A stretch of 64,000 nucleotides of DNA from G963556115 sp963666605 (GTDB taxonomy: Bacteria; Planctomycetota; SZUA-567). The position numbers were made by a program, and so were the translations under genes. Under the pieces are notes generated by a model. The model did no database searches and was not told the DNA's origin. It worked only from the letters and a program-made list of their open reading frames with translations. The stretch is taken from assembly GCA_965140405.1 (NCBI GenBank), contig OZ223208.1, positions 992,001 through 1,056,000 of the forward strand, in the 5' to 3' direction. Positions 25,748 through 34,050 of the stretch are shown here, one piece after another (positions within the stretch are counted from its first letter, which is position 1; each line of letters starts with the position of its first letter).

Positions 25748-28489
25748 ATGTCTGAGACGAATAACTTTGAAATGTCAAAGCACTACAACCCTCAACAAGT
25801 TGAGGACAAATGGTACGCAGCATGGGAGCAAGCACACTGCTTCAGCTCACAGGTAGACAAGGACAAGAAACCATACACCATTGTTATTCCACCTCCTAAT
25901 GTCACTGGAAAACTCCATATGGGGCATGCCCTTAATAACACTCTTCAAGATATCCTAATCCGAGCGAAACGCATGCAGGGAGAGAACTCTCTCTGGCAGC
26001 CAGGTACAGACCATGCAGGTATTGCCACGCAGAATGTTGTAGAGAGAGACCTAAAGAAAGACGGCATGCACCGTGATGATCTAGGAAGAGAAAAATTTAT
26101 CGAGCGTGTCTGGGAGTGGAAAGAAGAGTACGGCTCAGCCATTCTTAATCAGCTAAAAAAGCTTGGTTCATCTTGCGACTGGGATCGTGAACGCTTTACA
26201 ATGGATGAAGGTCTAAGCAAGGCAGTACGCACTGTCTTTGTTAGACTTTATAAAGAAGGCCTTATTTATAAAGGTCGTCGACTTATCAACTGGTGTCCAA
26301 AAGACCATACAGCGCTCGCGGATGATGAAGTAGAACATGAAGATAAAGACGGTAACCTATGGCACATAAAGTATCCGCTAAAGGACAGCACAAAGACCCT
26401 TATCGTTGCAACGACAAGACCTGAGACAATGCTAGGAGATACAGCTGTTGCAGTTCATCCAGATGACGAACGCTACAAAGACCTCATCGGTAGCTTTGTT
26501 GTACTCCCAATCATTGGTAGAGAGATTCCAATCGTAGCAGACGACTTTGTTGATCCAAAATTCGGTACAGGCTGTGTAAAGGTAACCCCTGCCCACGACG
26601 CAAATGACTATGAGTGTGGACTTAGGAACAACCTTGAACAGATCATAGTAATCGGACCAGACGGAACTATGACCAAGGAAGCAGGTAAATACCAAGGACT
26701 TGAAAGATTCCGTTGCCGCGAAAAACTTCTCGAAGAATTGGACGAAAAGAATCTTCTGGAAAAGATAGAAGAACACCCTCACTCTGTAGGTCACTGCTAC
26801 AGATGCAATACTGTTATCGAACCATACCTATCTGAGCAATGGTTTGTAAAGATGAAGCCTCTAGCAGAAAAAGCTATTGCTGCTACAGAGGCAGGCAAGG
26901 TGCGTTTCCACCCACAAAGGTGGGAAAGTGTCTACATGTCATGGTTGACAGATGTGCGTGACTGGTGTATCAGTAGACAAATCTGGTGGGGACACAGAAT
27001 ACCCGTTTGGTACTGTGAAGATTGTGGAGCAGAGAATGTTGAAGAAGTTGACCCAACAGAATGTTCAAAGTGTAAATCTACCAACTTAAGGCAAGAGGAT
27101 GACGTACTCGACACCTGGTTCAGTTCAGCCCTATGGCCATTCTCAACACTAGGTTGGCCAGAAGAGACCGAAGATCTCAAGTACTACTACCCTACCAACA
27201 CCCTTGTTACTGATAGAGGTATCATCTATTTCTGGGTTGCACGCATGGTAATGATGGGACTCCATTTTATGAAGGATGTACCTTTCTCTGATGTCTATAT
27301 TCACGGCACCATTCTCGATGAATTTGGCGCAAAGATGTCAAAGTCAAAGGGCAACGGTATAGACCCAATTATCATGATCGAAGGCGGAACCCAGCAGAGA
27401 CTTGGTAAAGAGTTCCAGTGTGACGGTTATGGTGCAGACGCAGTCCGTTATACACTTACTGCACTTACCACAGAAGGTCAAGATGTTAAGCTCAGCCCAA
27501 CCCGTTTTGATATGGGTAGAAACTTTATCAATAAAGTATGGAATGCCTCAAGATTTGTAATGATGAATCTTGCTGATTTAGAACTAGACACCGATGAAAT
27601 AAAGAGTGAAGAGCTTCGCTTCGAAGACCGCTGGATTCTTTCAAGACTCAACAGCGTTATTGAAGACACCACCAGCGCCATCGATAGTTTCAGATTTATC
27701 GACATAACCAAGACAATCTACGACTTCACTTGGAGAGACTACTGTGACTGGTACGTTGAAATGGTAAAGTCTCGTATCAAGAGTGGTGGCAGAGAGGCAG
27801 TTGTTGCTGGTAGAGTTTTAGCATGGGTACTTGATAATCTTCTCAAGCTCCTACACCCAGTCGCTCCTTTCTTCACAGAAGAAGTCTGGGCAGAACTTGG
27901 TAAAATTACACCAAACCGTGGACTAAGAGCAAATGCACCCAAAGCTGGAGACTTCCTAATGCTTGAAAGCTGGCCGATAGTGGCTGAAGAACTCCGTAAT
28001 ACTGAGATCGAAAACTCAATGAATAGAGTGCAAAATGTTGTACGTGCAATCAGAAATATCCGTGCAAAGTTCAATATTCCTCATAATGACAAAGTGCCAG
28101 CAGTTATCAGTGCTGCAAATATCGAATTTGTTGAGTCTATTGAGAGTTGTGTTGATCAGATCTGCTTGCAGGCCGTAGCTGAAAATATCCAGCTAGGGGT
28201 AAATCTAGCCAAGCCAGAACTCGCCGCTGCTGAAATTCTTGAAGGAGCGCAAGTATTTGTCCCACTATCAGAATTCATGGATGTTGAATTTGAGAAGGTA
28301 CGTGTTGCCAAGGAATTAGCAGTAAAAGAAAAATCTCTAACAGCTCTAAAGAGCAAACTTCATAATGAAGGCTTTATATCCAAGGCTCCACCTGAGGTTG
28401 TCGAAAGAGAGAAAGCAAGAAAACTCGAGCTAACCAGACAGATCCAAGAACTAAAAGAGCTTGCAACCAGTCTAGAAAGCGAAAAATAG
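25748..28489 (+). CDS. valS: Valyl-tRNA synthetase
   Basis: 913 residues. Class-I synthetase: the HIGH motif in PPPNVTGKLHMGHALNNT, KMSKS in AKMSKSKGNG, the editing domain between, a Cys4 zinc-like segment (CEDCGAENVEEVD then CSKCK) and the C-terminal coiled coil (about 840-913) typical of ValRS. Charges tRNA-Val. Preceded by AGAAAGAGAGAG. Next to, but not co-transcribed with, tRNA-Asp. Confidence 0.98.
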   Translation: MSETNNFEMSKHYNPQQVEDKWYAAWEQAHCFSSQVDKDKKPYTIVIPPPNVTGKLHMGHALNNTLQDILIRAKRMQGENSLWQPGTDHAGIATQNVVERDLKKDGMHRDDLGREKFIERVWEWKEEYGSAILNQLKKLGSSCDWDRERFTMDEGLSKAVRTVFVRLYKEGLIYKGRRLINWCPKDHTALADDEVEHEDKDGNLWHIKYPLKDSTKTLIVATTRPETMLGDTAVAVHPDDERYKDLIGSFVVLPIIGREIPIVADDFVDPKFGTGCVKVTPAHDANDYECGLRNNLEQIIVIGPDGTMTKEAGKYQGLERFRCREKLLEELDEKNLLEKIEEHPHSVGHCYRCNTVIEPYLSEQWFVKMKPLAEKAIAATEAGKVRFHPQRWESVYMSWLTDVRDWCISRQIWWGHRIPVWYCEDCGAENVEEVDPTECSKCKSTNLRQEDDVLDTWFSSALWPFSTLGWPEETEDLKYYYPTNTLVTDRGIIYFWVARMVMMGLHFMKDVPFSDVYIHGTILDEFGAKMSKSKGNGIDPIIMIEGGTQQRLGKEFQCDGYGADAVRYTLTALTTEGQDVKLSPTRFDMGRNFINKVWNASRFVMMNLADLELDTDEIKSEELRFEDRWILSRLNSVIEDTTSAIDSFRFIDITKTIYDFTWRDYCDWYVEMVKSRIKSGGREAVVAGRVLAWVLDNLLKLLHPVAPFFTEEVWAELGKITPNRGLRANAPKAGDFLMLESWPIVAEELRNTEIENSMNRVQNVVRAIRNIRAKFNIPHNDKVPAVISAANIEFVESIESCVDQICLQAVAENIQLGVNLAKPELAAAEILEGAQVFVPLSEFMDVEFEKVRVAKELAVKEKSLTALKSKLHNEGFISKAPPEVVEREKARKLELTRQIQELKELATSLESEK

Positions 28490-28632
28490 TTTTTTTTCTT
28501 TACAAATTTTACGATAAAAGCTACCCTTTATATAGTGGCTGATCCGGCCTTTTATCAGCTTATTAGGGTAGATTTTTATCTATTATATCAATAAATCATA
28601 CAATTTTTGTATTTTTTATCAGGAGAAATAAG

Positions 28633-29241
28633 ATGCGCACCTTTGTACGGTTTCTAAATTTTGTTGTGGTATTTCTTGTTTCAGGAGTAATATATTGGCA
28701 CGAGTTTTACAATACCACCTTTACACCACAATGGGACAAGTTCATAGATGCTAACGGCATCTACATCCTTCTCTTTGTATCGACTCTATTAGTAGTGCTA
28801 AATATCTATACCATACTCCATACAATCAAGCAGATGCGCAGACGTAAACGCGCTATAGAGATTGAAAATGATAACGGTATAAACTCCATATCAATTGATG
28901 CCGTCCAGAAGAGATTATCTGAAATGCTTGCAACAACAAACGATATTATACACCCAAAGCTATACCTTGAACTAGGCCACAAAAACAAGCCGCTCCGCTG
29001 TGAAGTATCGTTCGGCCTAAAGTGCACCCATAATATCACCGGCAGAACAGATGAGATCAAATCTCAGATCACTAATGCTTTCAACAATCTGATTCCAAAC
29101 TCAGCCGGAATTATGATCAAAGCAAGCATTATCGATATTGAGGGAGATGGCTCTGTGATCAAGACCGAGAAGGACACTGTATTCAGCGGCCCAGTCTACC
29201 CAAATGACGAAGCAGAGAATGAAGAAAAGGAATTGAGTTGA
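28633..29241 (+). CDS. AmaP-like membrane protein with Asp23-type domain
   Basis: 202 residues. Two membrane helices at about 5-22 and 47-66, then a basic loop (MRRRKRA) and a cytoplasmic domain with INSISIDAVQKRLSEML, as in the alkaline-shock/AmaP membrane-anchor family (Asp23 fold). In Gram-positives AmaP anchors Asp23 at the membrane. No separate Asp23 gene is in view. AGGAGAAATAAG precedes ATG 28633. Its stop TGA overlaps the TTG start of queA. Family assignment moderate. Confidence 0.55.
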   Translation: MRTFVRFLNFVVVFLVSGVIYWHEFYNTTFTPQWDKFIDANGIYILLFVSTLLVVLNIYTILHTIKQMRRRKRAIEIENDNGINSISIDAVQKRLSEMLATTNDIIHPKLYLELGHKNKPLRCEVSFGLKCTHNITGRTDEIKSQITNAFNNLIPNSAGIMIKASIIDIEGDGSVIKTEKDTVFSGPVYPNDEAENEEKELS

Positions 29242-30338
29242 ACCAAGAGATAGAGACAGATCTCGAAGCATATAACTTCGAGCTTCCTCAAGAGAACATT
29301 GCACAGTTTCCTGCTGACAGGCGTGATAATTCACGCCTGCTCTTTATTGAAGGGAAGAGTGCACCAGAGCACAAGCGCTTCAGCGACCTACCAAGCCTCC
29401 TTAAAAGTGGCGATTTAATTATAAGAAATGACACCAAGGTCATACCAGCCAGACTTATAGGTAAACGCAGCGGAGGAGGCAAGACTGAGGCTCTCTTAAT
29501 GCACCCAGCTGCACGTAGTGAAGACGGAGATTACACTGAAGAAGCAGGAAGAGTTTGCTGGGTATGCCTTGCAAAACCCTGTAACCACCTAAAGGCTGGC
29601 AAGGTTGTCACTTTTGGAGACGGTAGTATCGAAGGTAGAGTAGAAAAGATGCTCGGCGGCGGCAGGGTTATCTTCTCCTTCAATATCGATCAAGACAACT
29701 TCATGAATACTGTAGACAATATTGGCGAACTCCCACTCCCTCCTTATATCGATAGAGAGAAAGACGGAATAACTATAGATGACAAAGAGCGTTACCAGAC
29801 TACCTTCGCAAGGGAAGCAGGAGCAGTAGCTGCACCTACAGCAGGACTCCACTTCACACCTGAAGTCGACCTAGAGCTAGAGAAGAAAGGTATCCAAATT
29901 GCCACCCTCACACTCCACGTTGGACCAGGAACATTCCGCCCTATAATCGCTGAAGATATACGTGAGCACCGGATGGACGGTGAATACTACGAGGTAACAG
30001 AGGAAACCGCAAAGCTTATCAATGAAACCAAAGCCAACGGCGGCAGAGTTATCGCAGTAGGTACTACCTCAACAAGGACGCTTGAGACGGTGACAGACGA
30101 TAAAGGAGTGACCCATGCAGGGAACGGCTGGGCAGATCTCTTTATCAGACCAGGGTACAAGTTCAAAGTCATAGATGGTTTGATTACCAACTTCCACCTC
30201 CCAAAGTCCAGCTTGATGGTTCTAGTATCAGCTCTAATGGGAAGAGAGCGTATGCTAGGCGTGTACAAAGACGCTGTAAAAGAGGGATACCGCTTCTACT
30301 CATACGGAGACGCAATGGTGTTAATTCCCAACCCCTAA
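29238..30338 (+). CDS. queA: S-adenosylmethionine:tRNA ribosyltransferase-isomerase
   Basis: 366 residues. QueA has the N-terminal YNFELPQENIAQFPADRRD and, in the middle, AAPTAGLHFTPE and LTLHVGPGTFRPI; later TNFHLPKSSLMVLVSALMG. It transfers ribose from SAM to preQ1 at tRNA position 34, making epoxyqueuosine. The TTG start at 29238 overlaps the upstream stop, with AAGGA ahead. Length is close to the family norm. No tgt gene is in this window. Confidence 0.95.
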   Translation: MNQEIETDLEAYNFELPQENIAQFPADRRDNSRLLFIEGKSAPEHKRFSDLPSLLKSGDLIIRNDTKVIPARLIGKRSGGGKTEALLMHPAARSEDGDYTEEAGRVCWVCLAKPCNHLKAGKVVTFGDGSIEGRVEKMLGGGRVIFSFNIDQDNFMNTVDNIGELPLPPYIDREKDGITIDDKERYQTTFAREAGAVAAPTAGLHFTPEVDLELEKKGIQIATLTLHVGPGTFRPIIAEDIREHRMDGEYYEVTEETAKLINETKANGGRVIAVGTTSTRTLETVTDDKGVTHAGNGWADLFIRPGYKFKVIDGLITNFHLPKSSLMVLVSALMGRERMLGVYKDAVKEGYRFYSYGDAMVLIPNP

Positions 30339-30363
30339 CGAAAAAAAGTAAGAAGGAACAACT

Positions 30364-31281
30364 ATGGCTATAAAAAAAAGCACCGTGAGCGAATACAGAA
30401 AGCGTGTCTGCGCAGCCATGAACTATATAGATGCGAACATCGACCGCAATCCGACTCTTGAGGAGATAGCCAGAGAAGCCACCTTCTCACCCTTTCACTT
30501 TCATAGAATATTCAAAGCTGTAGTCGGTGAGACGGTATCAGAATTCACGAGAAGGCTTCGACTTGAAAAAGCCGCCTGCCGACTCTGCTCAAAAGCCGAT
30601 GTAGACATCACTAAGCTTGCTCTTGATTACGGCTTTTCAAGCTCTCAAAACTTCGCCAAAGCTTTTCGCAAACATTTTGACATGTCACCCTCTGAATACC
30701 ACAATAGCAAGATAGGAAACAAGGATAGCAACAACGAAAACGCTTTATCCCTTAGTGCCTGCTATAATACCTCTGTGTTCGATGATTCACTCATTTCAGA
30801 AAGGACAAACACTATGAACGCAGAAGTAATGACACTACCAGATTATAATGTAGCCTATGTTAGAAAGCTTGGAGCATACACCAAAGAGGTATGCGGTCAA
30901 GCAATCGAAGAGATTATCGATTGGGCAGGCCCTAGAGGATACCTGATAAATGGTCAAGTAATGGGTATCTACTGGGATGACCCAGACGTGACCCCACCAG
31001 AGAGATGCCGAACCGATGCCTGCGTCACGATTCCGGACGGCACACCTAGTGATGACAAAGCAGGAATCAACATCCAGACGATCACCGGAGGAGAGTACGC
31101 TGTATGCCACATAGAGATGCTACCAAATGATTTCCAAGGTGCCTGGAAAGACGCCTTCAAATGGTTGGTGACCAACGGCTACGAATGTGCAGACCGACCA
31201 TGCTTTGAAATGTACCATAATGACCCAAAGACCCATCCAGAAGGAAAATGTATCTTTGATATCTGCATCCCACTCAAATAA
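30364..31281 (+). CDS. AraC-family regulator fused to GyrI-like effector domain
   Basis: 305 residues. Two HTH motifs of the AraC type at about 20-120 (EEIAREATFSPFHFHRIFKAV and DYGFSSSQNFAKAFRKHF), a linker, then a GyrI/SoxR-like small-molecule domain (about 155-305; DYNVAYVRKLGAY, GGEYAVCHIE, DICIPLK). Such one-component activators (Rob/BmrR-like) respond to lipophilic drugs. Starts 25 bases after queA, so may be read through from it. Target genes unknown. Confidence 0.85.
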   Translation: MAIKKSTVSEYRKRVCAAMNYIDANIDRNPTLEEIAREATFSPFHFHRIFKAVVGETVSEFTRRLRLEKAACRLCSKADVDITKLALDYGFSSSQNFAKAFRKHFDMSPSEYHNSKIGNKDSNNENALSLSACYNTSVFDDSLISERTNTMNAEVMTLPDYNVAYVRKLGAYTKEVCGQAIEEIIDWAGPRGYLINGQVMGIYWDDPDVTPPERCRTDACVTIPDGTPSDDKAGINIQTITGGEYAVCHIEMLPNDFQGAWKDAFKWLVTNGYECADRPCFEMYHNDPKTHPEGKCIFDICIPLK

Positions 31282-31318
31282 CAAAACCATCTAACAACTT
31301 TAATAATTCGAACACACC

Positions 31319-31355
31319 AAGTACACAGCAAGGATACCCTTGCTGTGTACTTTTT
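31319..31355 (+). terminator. Rho-independent terminator after the AraC-GyrI gene
   Basis: A perfect 15-bp stem (31319-31333 with 31338-31352), loop ATAC, with T run to 31355. Confidence 0.9.
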
Positions 31356-31451
31356 CAACTATAAATGAATTAATAATATTTAATTAACGTGAGCATGAAC
31401 TCATAACGCATATTAGCAATAACATTATTAACTTATGAATGGAGTGTATCT

Positions 31452-32296
31452 ATGAACATCCGAATTTTCGCATTAATGATACTAGCTCTGCTCACAATAT
31501 CTTCTGCTCATGCTGAAAGCTACACCTTCACCGATAGTACATCATTCACAACAGTTGATTATGTAAGTGGCTCGCATAATCCAGCGCCTGTTACCACCAG
31601 AACTCAGAGTATTTCTGGCACAACAGGTGTAATACCTGACCTAAATGTATCCCTAAATGGTATTTATTCTGTAGGTCTAATGGATATGACATACGTACTT
31701 GTTGGACCAAATAATACAGGTGTTGTCCTAACATCAAATGCAGGAAATTTTTCTGGAGGAATAAGTAGCTACACGCTTAGCATGTTAATGCTACTTTTAC
31801 GTTTGATGACGAAGCAGCCAGTAAAATATGGTATGAGGAATCGTCTTTTATGGTATGGCACCATGCTAATCCTGCAGGAATTTACCAGACATCTGCATAT
31901 CTAAATGCTCCAGACTGGTGGTATTATGCAGAACCTGGCTATACTCATGCCCTCGGTTGGGATTGGCATGGCTTTGATTATAATCCTGAGGATATTGCCG
32001 TACGCAATACTGTTGAAGATGGTATCTTCCCCGGAGTTGATTTCGCAGAAACAAACTTGCTTTCTGCATTTAATGACATTTCAGCAAATGGAGAGTGGAG
32101 ATTACTTGCATATGATAATGTAGAAAACGTCCGCCCCACTGTAACACAAGTATCAGGCGGCTGGACATTAGATATAACAACCACTCCCGGATCCGGCGCA
32201 GTACCAGAACCAGCAGAATGGATGCTAATCGGACTCTGCGCATGTGGAATCATCATATTAAAGTTCAGAGTAAAGCACCAAGCAACACAAGTATAA
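31452..32296 (+). pseudogene. P-domain/PEP-CTERM secreted protein, copy 1, broken by a one-base frameshift
   Basis: Two overlapping frames (31452-31904 and the one continuing to 32296) together match the intact copy at 32500 over its whole length. The frames join at about 31782: the text reads AGCATGTT where one extra base would give Ser-Asn-Val and restore NATFTFDDEAASKIW. Repaired product would be about 281 residues: signal peptide, P/Homo B-type beta domain, and VPEPAEWMLIGLCACG plus basic tail (PEP-CTERM). May be a real pseudogene, a slippage switch or an assembly error. A hairpin after the stop (32332-32364) supports it as a separate unit. Confidence 0.8.
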
Positions 32297-32331
32297 ATAC
32301 ACCAAATAATTCCGGTACTATATATAATTGG

Positions 32332-32366
32332 ACGATAGAGAGCGACAACTTGCTCCTATCGTTTTA
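32332..32366 (+). terminator. Terminator after PEP-CTERM copy 1
   Basis: ACGATAG pairs with CTATCGT and GAGC with GCTC, with a single bulged A, followed by TTTTATT. Confidence 0.7.
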
Positions 32367-32499
32367 TTATTATAACTTTATTTTCATCAAACCACCCAAA
32401 CATCCCAAAATAATTTACCTGAAAGAATATCTCCCTTCTGAGCGTATAAGATAATATACAACAATAAACAGCAAAAATTCCAAAGATAAGGATGATACA

Positions 32500-33288
32500 A
32501 TGAAAATAAAAGTACTAGCTCTACTAATACTCACACTATTTATCACACTTTCCGCTCACGCAGAGAGCTATAACTTCAGTGACAATACCGCTTTTACAAC
32601 CGCTGACTACGTGGAAAATAGTGGTACTCCCGCAGCAGTCCTCAGTAATTCACTAAATATTTCAGGAACAACAGGACAAATTTCCGACCTAAATGTCACA
32701 CTTTCAGGTATCTACTCCACAGCACTCATAGACATGACCTTTGTCCTTGTAGGGCCAAATAATACTGGTATTGTACTAGCTTCACACGCTGGTGGCGGCT
32801 CAGCTGGCTGGACACACTCTCCTGCCATTCTTAATAATGTCGACCTTACCTTTGATGATAGTGCAAGCTCAGAGATTGGCGTATCAACTGGTGTATATGA
32901 TGCACTTAGAAAAAGTGTGGTATCCGGTAGCTACCAGACCTCCGCGTACTTAGAAGTACCACAGTGGCATCAACAGTATACAGCCCAAGTAGCTCTAATG
33001 AACCCAGCAGCATCAGGAATATTTGGAGGAGTTGATTTTGCAGAGACCAATCTGCTCTCCGCCTTCAATGACATCTCAGCAAACGGCACTTGGAATCTAC
33101 TAGCCTATGACAATCTCTCATACAACCAAACAACCGTAAACGGCTGGTCATTAAGCATAACGACCTCTCCTGTCACCGCTGGAGCAGTGCCAGAACCAGC
33201 AGAATGGCTACTAATCGGACTCTGCGCATGTGGTATAATTATGCTAAAATACAGACCACACAAATCAGGATTGAAAGTATCAAGATAA
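32500..33288 (+). CDS. P-domain (Homo B-type) secreted protein with PEP-CTERM anchor
   Basis: 262 residues. Signal peptide ending at SAHAES. A P_proprotein-type beta sandwich (about 50-230) has GQISDLNVTLSGIYS, IDMTFVLVGPNNTGIVL and FNDISANGTWNLLAYDN. The C-terminus is VPEPAEWLLIGLCACGIIM followed by KYRPHK, the PEP-CTERM sorting signal recognised by exosortase. No protease domain is attached, so it is an isolated P-domain, possibly an extracellular binding or coat protein. It is a tandem paralog of the frameshifted copy before it. Exosortase is not in the window. Confidence 0.82.
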   Translation: MKIKVLALLILTLFITLSAHAESYNFSDNTAFTTADYVENSGTPAAVLSNSLNISGTTGQISDLNVTLSGIYSTALIDMTFVLVGPNNTGIVLASHAGGGSAGWTHSPAILNNVDLTFDDSASSEIGVSTGVYDALRKSVVSGSYQTSAYLEVPQWHQQYTAQVALMNPAASGIFGGVDFAETNLLSAFNDISANGTWNLLAYDNLSYNQTTVNGWSLSITTSPVTAGAVPEPAEWLLIGLCACGIIMLKYRPHKSGLKVSR

Positions 33289-33317
33289 ATCCCTAATTAA
33301 ATATGACTATTATTAAG

Positions 33318-33350
33318 AAAAGACCAGAGCGTGATTCGCTCTGGTCTTTT
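33318..33350 (+). terminator. Terminator after PEP-CTERM copy 2
   Basis: A 14-bp perfect stem (33318-33331 with 33337-33350), loop TGATT, with T-rich end. Confidence 0.88.
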
Positions 33351-33438
33351 CAATTATATATCTACTGTATCACTCAATAACCATATAATAATTAAAAGTT
33401 TAGATGATTATCTCAATATAGAACTTTATGGTAAAAAT

Positions 33439-33528
33439 TGGTGGAGAGACGGGGATTCGAACCCCGGGTAGACTTTCACCTACACACGCTTTCCAAGCGA
33501 GCCCGATCGACCGCTCCGGCACCTCTCC
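33439..33528 (-). tRNA. tRNA-Ser (GGA)
   Basis: 90 bases with encoded CCA, read on the minus strand. 7-bp acceptor GGAGAGG/TCTCTCC, anticodon loop TTGGAAA (anticodon GGA), a long variable arm (GTAG...CTAC) and T-stem CGGGG/CCCCG with TTCGAAT loop. The anticodon stem has a T28-T42 mismatch, and the discriminator base is A. A clear promoter precedes it. Confidence 0.95.
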
Positions 33529-33542
33529 ACTACATCTTAAGT

Positions 33543-33570
33543 ATTGTAAGATTTAGCTTGAAATAGTCAA
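33543..33570 (-). promoter_or_regulatory. tRNA-Ser promoter
   Basis: On the minus strand, TTGACT (33570-33565), 16-base spacer, TACAAT (33548-33543), just before the tRNA. Confidence 0.75.
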
Positions 33571-33932
33571 TATCAAAACCACTCCAACTTATCAATAACA
33601 CAAAATATCATAATCAAAGGTATAAATACAGAGTCAGAACACAGCTCTTAATCTATATAGTAAAAGTGCTGTTACCCTTTGAAAGCCTTTCAGTCGAATC
33701 AGAAAAATTCTCAATAACATTTTTCTAGACATTCTCAAAACAAGTTACAAAGCAACTATAGATTATATTGTTATAAGTACTAATAAGCTATAACATAAAG
33801 CACCTACTGAACAAATCAACCATGATTGTCTCATTTCATACTCCAAAGCAACACATAAACTACATAATAGTAACTAACCTCATCTTTTACCGAAAAAAAC
33901 TGGTATTCCTAGAAAAAGCGTCCTCTCACCAC

Positions 33933-33960
33933 TTGAATCTAAAAGTTTACTGACTATAAT
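33933..33960 (+). promoter_or_regulatory. gltB promoter
   Basis: TTGAAT (33933-33938), 16-base spacer, TATAAT (33955-33960). Predicted 5' leader about 84 bases before the GTG at 34051. Confidence 0.7.
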
Positions 33961-34050
33961 TCAACAGGTTTACACATAATTTTTAAATTCTATAAATAAT
34001 ATAGCTTATATATAATATAAAGACAAATATAAAAAAGAGGAGAAAAACTA

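Larger units (their letters stand above)
33529..34050. other. Divergent intergenic region between tRNA-Ser and gltB
   Basis: 522 AT-rich bases with one promoter for each side (33543-33570 minus, 33933-33960 plus). No glutamine-type riboswitch core and no ORF were recognised. Confidence 0.6.
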
